From Chryseobacterium pennae (GTDB lineage: Bacteria > Bacteroidota > Bacteroidia > Flavobacteriales > Weeksellaceae), in assembly GCF_003385515.1 (NCBI RefSeq), contig NZ_QNVT01000007.1, positions 124,001 through 188,000 of the forward strand: a DNA stretch of 64,000 nucleotides, in the 5' to 3' direction. The notes beneath the pieces were generated by a model that was not told where the DNA came from, made no database searches, and saw nothing but the letters and a program-made list of their open reading frames with translations. How positions within the stretch are numbered: position 1 is the stretch's first letter; each line of letters begins with the position of its first letter. Made by a program: the position numbers and the translations under genes. This document shows positions 1 through 7,903 of the stretch, piece after piece.

Positions 1-2
1 AA

Positions 3-1496
3 TTTGCCCCTTACAGACAATCTGAAAGAAGAGACATCTATGACAGATATACAGAGCAGATCTTAAAAACGGATTATGCTTATATGGCTTTTGACACTCC
101 GGAAGAATTGGATGCTGTACGTGCAGAATTTGAAGCAAACGGAGAGGTTTTTTCTTATGATAATAAAACAAGAAACCGTTTAAAAAACAACCTTTCCCTT
201 TCTGAAGAGGAAGTTCAGAAATTATTGGATGCAAAAACTCCATATGTGGTAAGATTCAAAATGCCTGTAGACAGAGTATTGAATCTTGAAGACATCATCC
301 GTGGAAAATCATCGGTTAACACCAATACATTAGATGATAAAGTGCTGGTAAAAAATGACGGAATGCCAACTTACCATTTTGCCAACATCATCGATGATCA
401 CGAAATGGAAATCTCCCATGTAATTCGTGGTGAAGAATGGCTACCATCTTTAGGATTACACACTTTATTATATGAAGCAATGGAGTGGGAAGCTCCACAA
501 TTTGCTCACCTTTCTTTGATTCTAAAACCTGATGTTTCAGCATTAATCAGTAAAGATAATATTGACGGGATCACAAAATCTTTTACGGATGAATTTATAA
601 CAAAGAACAGTCAGTTTTCTTTTGACGAATCTGCCCCGATCATCAAATCATTCTTTGCAGAAGTAAAGAGCCCTAGATTCAAATCAATGCTGGGTGAAAA
701 TGATAATGACAATCCGTTAACTGCTGCTGTAAAGCAATTTTTAAAGAAAGGACTTTCAGGAAAACTAAGCAAAAGAGATGGTGATAAATTCGGATTCCCG
801 GTATTCCCACTTGATTTCAAAGATCCTGCAACAGGTGCTGTTTCTAAAGGATACAGAGAAAACGGATATCTTCCTGATGCGTTCATCAATATGGTTGCGT
901 TATTAGGCTGGTCTCCGGCAGATGATAAGGAAATTCTTTCTTTGGATGACATGGCTAAAGAATTTGACCTTCATAAAGTACATAAGGCAGGCGCAAGATT
1001 CAGCAAAGAAAAATCAGAATGGTTCAACCACCAGTATATTCAGATGAGATCAGATGAGGAACTTCTTCAGATGCTTAAAAGCTCAGATCTTGATCTTTCA
1101 GGTGCTACCGACGAAAAATTATTGAAAGTAATTCCTCTGATGAAAGAAAGAGCTACTTTCCCGAAAGACATCTATGAAAACGGAAAATTCTTCTTTGAAG
1201 CCCCTACTTCTTATGATGAAAAAGCTTCTAAAAAAGCATGGAATGATGAAACATCTGCTATTTTAGGAGAATTATCGACAACCCTTGAGTCTACAGACTT
1301 TGCTGCTGAAACATTAAAGCAGATGATGCATGATTTCGCAGAAAACAAAGGATTGGGAATGGGTAAAGTAATGATGCCATTGCGATTAGCTTTAGTAGGA
1401 GAACTGAAAGGGCCAGATGTTCCGGATATTCTGGAAATCATTGGAAAAGAGGAAAGTATCGCCAGAATAAGCAATGCTATAAATAATTTTAAATAA
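3..1496 (+). CDS. gltX: Glutamyl-tRNA synthetase, 5' end cut by window edge
   Basis: Charges tRNA-Glu with glutamate in the cytoplasm. The frame is open from base 3, upstream of the first ATG at 84, and reads [16 protein letters not shown], as in the class I GluRS catalytic domain, so the gene starts outside the window and the HIGH motif is not visible. The second class I signature, KLSKR (the KMSKS loop), is encoded at 762-776. The segment after it, GFPVFPL...[18 protein letters not shown], is typical of bacterial GluRS, followed by the helical anticodon-binding region. Odd point: about 75 residues encoded at 534-758 sit between LILKPD and GKLSKR, where many GluRS have only a few residues (see findings). 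The reading frame is intact through the insertion. Identity is secure. Confidence 0.96.
   Translation, partial: FAPYRQSERRDIYDRYTEQILKTDYAYMAFDTPEELDAVRAEFEANGEVFSYDNKTRNRLKNNLSLSEEEVQKLLDAKTPYVVRFKMPVDRVLNLEDIIRGKSSVNTNTLDDKVLVKNDGMPTYHFANIIDDHEMEISHVIRGEEWLPSLGLHTLLYEAMEWEAPQFAHLSLILKPDVSALISKDNIDGITKSFTDEFITKNSQFSFDESAPIIKSFFAEVKSPRFKSMLGENDNDNPLTAAVKQFLKKGLSGKLSKRDGDKFGFPVFPLDFKDPATGAVSKGYRENGYLPDAFINMVALLGWSPADDKEILSLDDMAKEFDLHKVHKAGARFSKEKSEWFNHQYIQMRSDEELLQMLKSSDLDLSGATDEKLLKVIPLMKERATFPKDIYENGKFFFEAPTSYDEKASKKAWNDETSAILGELSTTLESTDFAAETLKQMMHDFAENKGLGMGKVMMPLRLALVGELKGPDVPDILEIIGKEESIARISNAINNFK
534..758 (+). other. Insertion segment within gltX ahead of the KMSKS loop
   Basis: Seventy-five in-frame codons between the conserved LILKPD strand and the GKLSKR loop of GluRS. 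The segment is hydrophilic and predicted helical by eye ([22 protein letters not shown]). I do not recognise a domain. It may be a lineage-specific insertion that packs next to the active site. Confidence 0.6.
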
Positions 1497-1514
1497 AATT
1501 ACCATAATTTTTCA

Positions 1515-1522
1515 TACATTTG
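1515..1522 (+). promoter_or_regulatory. Bacteroidota -7 box for accA
   Basis: TACATTTG fits TAnnTTTG and lies 24 bases ahead of the accA ATG. No clear -33 TTG is seen. It lies just after the gltX stop, so accA may have its own transcript. Confidence 0.55.
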
Positions 1523-1545
1523 AAAGATTTAATTTACTTCAAGAA

Positions 1546-2502
1546 ATGGAATATTTAAGTTTCGAACTTCCTATCAAAGAATTGATGGATCAATACCAGA
1601 CATGTTCTTTAGTAGGAGAAGAAAGTGGTGTTGATGTAAAATTAGCATGCAGCCAGATTGAGGATAAGATTTTAGAAAAGAAAAAAGAAATCTATTCAAA
1701 TCTTACACCTTGGCAAAGAGTACAACTGTCCCGTCATCCGGATCGTCCTTATACTTTGGACTATATTAACGGAATGGCAGACAAAGGCAGTTTCTTAGAA
1801 CTTCACGGAGACAGAAATTTCGCTGATGACCCGGCAATGATTGGAGGATTGATTACCCTGGATGGTCAGAGAGTAATGATCATCGGGACTCAAAAAGGAA
1901 GAACGACTAAGGAAAGACAGCACAGAAGATTTGGAATGCCCAATCCGGAAGGATACAGAAAAGCTTTAAGACTAATGAAGCTTGCTGAGAAATTCAACAT
2001 CCCTGTAGTGACTTTAGTGGACACACCGGGAGCTTACCCGGGACTGGAAGCTGAAGAAAGAGGACAAGGAGAAGCAATTGCAAGAAATATTTTTGAAATG
2101 GTTCAGCTAAAAACTCCGATCTTCACTTACATCATCGGGGAAGGAGCCAGCGGTGGAGCATTAGGAATAGGTGTAGGTAACAAAGTATATATGTTGGAAA
2201 ACACTTGGTATACTGTAATTGCACCGGAAAGCTGCTCTTCTATCCTATGGAGAAACTGGGATCATAAAGAAGATGCTGCCAATGCATTAAACCTTACTCC
2301 AAACGATGCTCTAAGAGAAAAATTCATTGACGGAATTATTGAAGAACCACTTGGAGGTGCTCACTACGATCAGGAGACCACTTATCTGAACTTGAAAAAT
2401 TCAATTTTACAGAATATCAAAGCTTTTTCCAAATTTACAGGACAGGAGCTTGAAACCCAGAGACAGGATAAATTTATCGCGATGGGTCAGTTTAAAGGAT
2501 AA
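1546..2502 (+). CDS. accA: Acetyl-CoA carboxylase carboxyltransferase subunit alpha
   Basis: Alpha subunit of the carboxyltransferase that moves CO2 from biotin-BCCP to acetyl-CoA to make malonyl-CoA, the first committed step of fatty acid synthesis; it partners with AccD, not in this window. The 318-residue length is normal for AccA. Visible family blocks are the N-terminal helical region followed by [21 protein letters not shown], the [30 protein letters not shown] region (split here only by reading), [12 protein letters not shown], and the crotonase-fold oxyanion stretch [15 protein letters not shown]. It follows gltX by about 50 bases on the same strand and ends at a strong bidirectional terminator. 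Identity is secure. Confidence 0.97.
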   Translation: MEYLSFELPIKELMDQYQTCSLVGEESGVDVKLACSQIEDKILEKKKEIYSNLTPWQRVQLSRHPDRPYTLDYINGMADKGSFLELHGDRNFADDPAMIGGLITLDGQRVMIIGTQKGRTTKERQHRRFGMPNPEGYRKALRLMKLAEKFNIPVVTLVDTPGAYPGLEAEERGQGEAIARNIFEMVQLKTPIFTYIIGEGASGGALGIGVGNKVYMLENTWYTVIAPESCSSILWRNWDHKEDAANALNLTPNDALREKFIDGIIEEPLGGAHYDQETTYLNLKNSILQNIKAFSKFTGQELETQRQDKFIAMGQFKG

Positions 2503-2509
2503 AAAATAA

Positions 2510-2539
2510 AAAAGGTTAAGAAATATTTCTTAACCTTTT
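2510..2539. terminator. Bidirectional terminator between accA and the convergent gene
   Basis: A 14-bp perfect stem (2510-2523 with 2526-2539) flanked by A and T runs. It lies between two genes that converge, so it can end both transcripts. Confidence 0.85.
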
Positions 2540-2559
2540 TACTTTAGTTTTCTTCTTCG

Positions 2560-3324
2560 TTAATCAGCTACATTGAGAGCGATCTCAACATCCTGAGTAA
2601 TTTTCTTCAGTGAAGAATACTTTGCATCACATACCATCGTGGTCAGCACGTATTCTCCTTTATCAATCAGAATAAAGTTTTCCCCTTTAGCAGGAACACT
2701 CAAATTATAATATTTTTTACCACTTATTTTCACGATCAGATTACAGCTTGACCTGTTTTTAATATTGATATAAGCTTCATTTTTATTAATATCATTATTA
2801 AAAAGATGGGTAAGCATAGCTGCTGTTTTCTTATTCGCTTCGCTAGGTTCGGATTTAGCCGAAGAACCTGCACTTTTTACAGAACCTGCTGAAGCATAGG
2901 TTGCCAACCTTTCTTCTTTCAATGCATTGATAGCATTATTTACTTTATCTGTATTCTTCGTATTATTTGTAGTAGATGCCTTATTAGCGGCAATTACTTT
3001 ACCGCTGTTCAGTTCATTATTTTTAACAATGTTTTCAATCTTTTCTTTACTGATTGGCTTTATAGTAGGTTTTGCTTCAGGAGAATTATCTGCCATGATA
3101 ATTTCCATCAATCTTTTTTTAAAGTAATCGGTTCGTGCATGCCCGGGATTTTGCTTGATGAAACCAGCAATCACCCTGGTCTCTTTTGAAGTTTCAGCTT
3201 CCTGCTCCGTGTAAATGATCAGAGTTTCTTTTTCCACTACGGCTTTGGATTTTGTCTTTTTCTTTTTTTGAGAAAAACCAAGAGCAAAAATGCATACAAA
3301 AAGGAGAAGGAAGATTTTTTTCAT
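2560..3324 (-). CDS. Secreted protein of a small exported family (DUF6759-like), copy 1
   Basis: Function unknown. The 254-residue protein has a signal peptide (MKKIFLLLFVCIFALGFSQ), a Lys-rich start to the mature protein, a helical segment containing KQNPGHARTDYFKKRLMEIIM (residues about 56-76), a low-complexity Asn/Ser/Ala linker, and a C-terminal domain of about 80 residues. That domain (NRSSCNLIVKISGKKYYNLSV, then VPAKGENFILIDKG and TTMVCDAKYSS) recurs in the genes at 15484, 17054 and 17750, with both cysteines kept. I associate the domain with DUF6759 of flavobacteria from memory; a Pfam search would settle that. It is divergent from tsf and convergent with accA, and it is the only family member in this window on the minus strand. 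Confidence 0.8.
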   Translation of the reverse strand: MKKIFLLLFVCIFALGFSQKKKKTKSKAVVEKETLIIYTEQEAETSKETRVIAGFIKQNPGHARTDYFKKRLMEIIMADNSPEAKPTIKPISKEKIENIVKNNELNSGKVIAANKASTTNNTKNTDKVNNAINALKEERLATYASAGSVKSAGSSAKSEPSEANKKTAAMLTHLFNNDINKNEAYINIKNRSSCNLIVKISGKKYYNLSVPAKGENFILIDKGEYVLTTMVCDAKYSSLKKITQDVEIALNVAD

Positions 3325-3377
3325 TAATCAAATCTTTAAAATAGTATTAAATATATTAATAACGTGAAAAGTCATTT

Positions 3378-3407
3378 TTTAGTTTATCATTAAAATCATT
3401 ATCTTTG
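3378..3407 (+). promoter_or_regulatory. Promoter for tsf
   Basis: A good -7 box, TATCTTTG (3400-3407), is followed by C, with a TTTAG element about 18 bases upstream as a possible -33. It lies 60 bases ahead of tsf, showing that tsf has its own promoter here instead of being read from rpsB. Confidence 0.7.
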
Positions 3408-3467
3408 CACTGCTTTAAAATTAAGCTAAAAATTAATACTAATCTTAAATAAAAAATAATAGATATT

Positions 3468-4292
3468 ATGTCTTATACACCAGTTGCTGCAGACGTAGCT
3501 AAATTAAGAAACCAAACAGGTGCAGGTATGATGGACTGCAAAAAAGCTCTAGTTGAAGCTGAAGGAGACTTCGAAAAAGCAGTAGATATCCTTAGAAAAA
3601 AAGGACAAAAAGTAGCTGCTAACAGAGCTGACAGAGAATCTACTGAAGGTGCTGTAATCGCAAGAGTAAATGAAGATAACACTTTAGGTGCTATTATCTC
3701 TTTAAATTGTGAGACTGACTTCGTTGGTAAAAACGAAGCTTTCATCGAGCTAGCTTATGAATTAGCTGAAATGGCAATCTTTGCTGCTACTAAAGAAGAA
3801 TTATTAGCTACAGATTTCCACGGAATGACTGTTGCTGATAAATTGATTGAGCAGACAGGTGTTATCGGTGAAAAAATCGAAATCGGTACATTCGAAAGAA
3901 TCGAAGGACCATTCCTAGGAGCTTATATCCACGCTGGAAACAAAATTGCTGCAATCACTTCTCTTTCTGCAAAAGTAGACGGAGCTGACGAAGTTGCTAA
4001 ATCTGTTTCTATGCAAGCTGCTGCGATGAACCCTATCGCTCTTGACGAAACTAAAGTTTCTCAGGAAACTATCGACAAAGAATTAGAGATTGAAAGACAC
4101 AAACTTACTGAAGAAGGTAAGCCTGCAAACATTATCGATAATATCTTGAAAGGTAAAATGCAGAGATTCTACAAAGACAACACTTTGGTACACCAGGATT
4201 TCATTAAAGATTCTAGTATGTCAGTTGCTGATTATGTAAAATCTGTAAACGCTGATCTAAAAGTAACAGGATTTGTAAGAGTAAGCTTATAA
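3468..4292 (+). CDS. tsf: Translation elongation factor Ts
   Basis: Guanine-nucleotide exchange factor that regenerates EF-Tu-GTP from EF-Tu-GDP. The 274-residue protein begins with the UBA-like N-terminal domain (VAKLRNQTGAGMMDCKKAL, then EGDFEKAVDILRKKG) and has the core TDFV contact motif in ETDFVGKNEAF, with the C-terminal dimerisation region after it. The start is supported by the family N-terminus. In many Bacteroidota tsf directly follows rplM-rpsI-rpsB; here those genes lie 14 kb away on the opposite strand and tsf has its own promoter and terminator, implying a rearrangement. Identity is secure. Confidence 0.98.
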   Translation: MSYTPVAADVAKLRNQTGAGMMDCKKALVEAEGDFEKAVDILRKKGQKVAANRADRESTEGAVIARVNEDNTLGAIISLNCETDFVGKNEAFIELAYELAEMAIFAATKEELLATDFHGMTVADKLIEQTGVIGEKIEIGTFERIEGPFLGAYIHAGNKIAAITSLSAKVDGADEVAKSVSMQAAAMNPIALDETKVSQETIDKELEIERHKLTEEGKPANIIDNILKGKMQRFYKDNTLVHQDFIKDSSMSVADYVKSVNADLKVTGFVRVSL

Positions 4293-4312
4293 TCCCACTT
4301 TTTAAAATAGTG

Positions 4313-4345
4313 AATCCCGATGATTTTTTCATCGGGATTTTTTTA
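4313..4345 (+). terminator. Terminator after tsf
   Basis: An 11-bp perfect stem with core ATCCCGATGA, a five-T loop and a following run of T. Confidence 0.9.
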
Positions 4346-4461
4346 TGGAATAAAATCAACAAACATGAACGTAAAATGAAGTAAATTTTAAATATTTAAT
4401 AATTATGGAATAATCCGGAATTCAAAGATTTTTTTATATAAAATTTTGATTATTAATGCTT

Positions 4462-4469
4462 AAATTTGC
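4462..4469 (+). promoter_or_regulatory. -7 box for the first giant surface protein
   Basis: TAAATTTG followed by C, 17 bases before the ATG at 4487. No clear -33 element at the usual spacing. Confidence 0.6.
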
Positions 4470-4486
4470 GGCCCTTATAATAACGC

Positions 4487-7400
4487 ATGAAAAAATATCT
4501 ACTAGCTTTTTGCACTTTTTTTTGTCTATTAGTGAATGCCCAATTGGATACAGAACACTGGTTTGCTCCAATGGCTGCGAAAGCTAATGTTAGCCAACTT
4601 CAAGGATTTTTGTATCTGTCTACAGACGAATCCACTCCATTTTCCGTACAGGTTTTCAATAATAATATGCTTTACACTACAGTACAGGTAAGCAAAAACA
4701 ACCCTATATCGGTATCAGTACCTAATAATTTTTTAATTGCCACTTCTCAGTCTCAGCTATTCACCCCAAATTCTATGGGACTTCATGTGAAGGGAGCTAA
4801 GAAGTTCTTTGCTAATTACAGATTCTCACTTCAAAATCAGGCTGAAATCCTTACTTCCAAAGGAGCAGCAGCTTTGGGAACTACCTTCTATGCCGGCATG
4901 GCTCCTATTGCAGGCTCTGCCACCTATATGAATTCTTCTATTGGTGTTACCGCAACCGAAAACAATACAGTAGTGGAAATTTCAGGTTATGATCCTTCTC
5001 TTCTTTTTTCAAATGGAACGACTTCCCCAACGAAAACTTTTACTCTCAATAAAGGCCAGTCTTATATTCTTGATGTAGTAAGTTCTCAAAAGAATATAAA
5101 TAAAACAGGTCTGATTGGAGCTAAGATCACATCTACAAAACCCATCACAGTTACGAATGGAAATTTTAACGGGGCTTACGTAAATGTAACCAATAATGAT
5201 GTATTGATGGATCAGTCTGTTCCGGTAGACAGACTGGGGAAGAGCTTTGTAATGGTAAAAGGTAACGGAGGGGTCACTTCTCAAATGGAAAGTGCAGTAA
5301 TTGTTGCTACAGAAGACAATACACAGATTACATTCAACGGAACCGGGTCACCTGTGATCCTTAATACAGGGAAGTACTATCTTGTTCCCAGTAATAAATA
5401 TATCAATCAGGGAAATGGTCATTATAACATGAATATTTCTGCTACCAAGAACGTTTATGTATATCAGTTGTTATCAGGAGCAGTAAGTGGAAATGAATTT
5501 GCCTCCGGAGGAATGAATTTTATCCCTCCTGTGAGCTGCTTCATGCCAACAAAAATAGACGAGATAGGAATTATCAACAAAATCGGAAGTGATTCTTTCA
5601 CCACGAGACTGAATATCATTACACAGAAAGGAGCCATTGTAACAGTAAGCGGAAATCCGATTGCTGCAGGAAACGGTCCTTATTCCGTAACAGGAAATCC
5701 AGATTGGGAAACTTATTCCATATTGGGAGTGACGGGGAATATTACAGTAAACTCAACCAAGCCTGTAACCGCTGGAATTGCTGCCGGAAACGGAGCTGTA
5801 GGATACGGAGGATATTTTGCAGGATTCTCTTCAATTCCGGTGATCAAGAAAACCGGAGACTGTTATAATGGAGTTCTTTTAGAGGTAGAATCAGGCTATG
5901 ACAACTACAAATGGTACCTTAATGGCACTGAAATCACAGGGGCAACAACTCCTTCAATTAATCCGGACACATACGGATCCGGAATCTACACCTGCAAGAT
6001 TACTAAGAACAGCTGTGAGACCAGACTTACCGCAGAGTACAATTATACAGTATGCCCACCTATTACTACAACAACCTATGATATTGGTTCATGTAACCCT
6101 AAGGTAATTATTCCTGTATTTACAAGCTCTAGTCAGACAGTAGATCCTTCCAAGACTAGCATTATGGCACAGCCTGCCAACGGAACGGTTACCATCAATC
6201 CGACCACAGGACAAATCACTTATACTCCTAATGCAGGTACACCTACAGATTTCACAGATACCTTCACCTATTATATTCAGGGAAATGGAGACCCTGCAGC
6301 TTTTGAATATTTTAAGATAGAAGTGAATATTCACACACTTCAGGTTACTAATGATGTTATGTTTTCCTGTGCTGACACTAATGGAAATGGAACATACAAT
6401 CTGAAAACAGCCAGTGTAAGCCCAACTCCGGGAGCTACGATAACTTACTTCACCAATGCTAATCTAACAGGACCTATTGCTAATCCGCTCAGTTATACAG
6501 GTCCGGCAGGAGTTGTGTATGCCAATGTAACCTCTTATGGATGCTCTAAAGTAGCTACCATTACTTTAAACACATTCCCTGTTCCCATTATTAATACCAG
6601 TAATTTCAATGCCAATAGCTGTGGAAGTGATCTTGACGGAAGTGTAGTGATCAACTTTAACAATGTTACTCCGCAGATTGTTGCCAACTCAGCCATCTTT
6701 ACAGTAAAATATTACCTTAACCAAGCTGATGCCACTGCAGGAAACAGTAATACTCTTCCTGATAACTGGACTTATACAGCGAATACTACGGTATATGTAA
6801 GAGCGACAGGTAACACCGGAAGCTGTCCCGCAGTCTTCGGACAGATTAATTTCACAATCGGAAATAAGGTTTCTTTAATTACAAATAATGCTAAAGCTGA
6901 TGTCTGTGATAATGATATCAGTGGTTCTGAATCTGTAAACCTGAATGATTACAAAGGGTTATTTACAGTTGATCCTAATGTGACCTTAACATTCTATGCC
7001 TCTGCTGCCGATGCGCAGGCGGGAACTAATACTGTCTCAGCATCACAGATTATTACTTCTACAGGAAGTATTTATCACGTAAGATTCCAAAGCAGTACAG
7101 CATGTCCTACTACAGGTGTCTTAACACTTGTTTTAAAAACTCCTAAAAAGTCTACTACACTCTATGACCAGATGATCTGTTCTAATGAAAAAATTCTTTT
7201 GGATGCAGGCCCAGGATTTTCGTCCTATTTATGGAGTAATGGAGCAACCAGCCAAACCATTAGTGCTTCTGCAGGAAACTATTATGTAGATCTTGGGTTT
7301 AACGGTTGTGTATACCGTCAATATGTAAAGGTAACCACCGCACAGTCACCTGTTATTTCAAGAATAGATGTTTCCGGTACCACAGCTACTGTACAGGTAA

Positions 7401-7825
7401 CCGGTGGAACGCCTCCTTACCGATATTCATTAAATGGTTTTGATTATCAGAATTCCAATGTATTTACAGGATTATCAAGAGGAATGCATACAGTGTATGT
7501 ATTGGGCTCAGACGGATGCCGACATGTAACCAAAGAGTTCCTGATTATTAATCTTATCAATACCATCACGCCCAATGGAGATGGAATCAATGATGTCCTG
7601 AACTATTCCGAATTAAGAATAAAACAGAATGTATCAATAGAGGTATCAGACCGATATGGAAATCCTGTATATAAGTCTTCTGACAAAAATTATATCTGGG
7701 ATGGAAAATCCAATGGCAGAAGTCTTCCTACGGGAACTTACTGGTATGTTATAAAATGGGTTGAACCAGACACTCAATTACCAGTTTCACATTCAGGATG
7801 GATTTTAATTAAAAATCGGGAATAA
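4487..7825 (+). CDS. Giant T9SS surface protein, IgGFc-binding-like N-terminus, copy 1
   Basis: Probable cell-surface adhesin or binding protein exported by the type IX secretion system. Signal peptide MKKYLLAFCTFFCLLVNAQ, then an N-terminal module of about 430 residues starting TEHWFAPM and containing repeated VTATEDNT/VIVATEDNTQI and VPVDRLG motifs, resembling the IgGFc-binding N-terminal domain. Next come an Ig-like segment with paired cysteines (about residues 455-525), cadherin-like/Ig modules with TGQITYTPNAG, two related CDxDxxG modules, and a C-terminal gliding-motility (CHU_C / type B sorting) domain from about residue 1022 that begins TITPNGDGIND and ends GWILIKNRE. It is the first of three tandem paralogs and has its own -7 box. 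The ligand is unknown; IgG-Fc binding itself should not be assumed. Confidence 0.85.
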   Translation: MKKYLLAFCTFFCLLVNAQLDTEHWFAPMAAKANVSQLQGFLYLSTDESTPFSVQVFNNNMLYTTVQVSKNNPISVSVPNNFLIATSQSQLFTPNSMGLHVKGAKKFFANYRFSLQNQAEILTSKGAAALGTTFYAGMAPIAGSATYMNSSIGVTATENNTVVEISGYDPSLLFSNGTTSPTKTFTLNKGQSYILDVVSSQKNINKTGLIGAKITSTKPITVTNGNFNGAYVNVTNNDVLMDQSVPVDRLGKSFVMVKGNGGVTSQMESAVIVATEDNTQITFNGTGSPVILNTGKYYLVPSNKYINQGNGHYNMNISATKNVYVYQLLSGAVSGNEFASGGMNFIPPVSCFMPTKIDEIGIINKIGSDSFTTRLNIITQKGAIVTVSGNPIAAGNGPYSVTGNPDWETYSILGVTGNITVNSTKPVTAGIAAGNGAVGYGGYFAGFSSIPVIKKTGDCYNGVLLEVESGYDNYKWYLNGTEITGATTPSINPDTYGSGIYTCKITKNSCETRLTAEYNYTVCPPITTTTYDIGSCNPKVIIPVFTSSSQTVDPSKTSIMAQPANGTVTINPTTGQITYTPNAGTPTDFTDTFTYYIQGNGDPAAFEYFKIEVNIHTLQVTNDVMFSCADTNGNGTYNLKTASVSPTPGATITYFTNANLTGPIANPLSYTGPAGVVYANVTSYGCSKVATITLNTFPVPIINTSNFNANSCGSDLDGSVVINFNNVTPQIVANSAIFTVKYYLNQADATAGNSNTLPDNWTYTANTTVYVRATGNTGSCPAVFGQINFTIGNKVSLITNNAKADVCDNDISGSESVNLNDYKGLFTVDPNVTLTFYASAADAQAGTNTVSASQIITSTGSIYHVRFQSSTACPTTGVLTLVLKTPKKSTTLYDQMICSNEKILLDAGPGFSSYLWSNGATSQTISASAGNYYVDLGFNGCVYRQYVKVTTAQSPVISRIDVSGTTATVQVTGGTPPYRYSLNGFDYQNSNVFTGLSRGMHTVYVLGSDGCRHVTKEFLIINLINTITPNGDGINDVLNYSELRIKQNVSIEVSDRYGNPVYKSSDKNYIWDGKSNGRSLPTGTYWYVIKWVEPDTQLPVSHSGWILIKNRE

Positions 7826-7873
7826 TTTTCAACATTTATTTACATTTTATTAAAAGTATTTGATTTTTTATTT

Positions 7874-7881
7874 TAATTTTG
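7874..7881 (+). promoter_or_regulatory. -7 box for the second giant surface protein
   Basis: TAATTTTG, 22 bases before the ATG at 7904. Each of the three paralogs has a box like this close to its start, so they may be transcribed separately. Confidence 0.6.
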
Positions 7882-7903
7882 TAGAAATCCTAATTCCATA
7901 CAC

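Noticed and set aside
611..952. Minus-strand frame opposite gltX
   Set aside because: Lies wholly within a secure gene on the other strand, with no promoter or ribosome site of its own.
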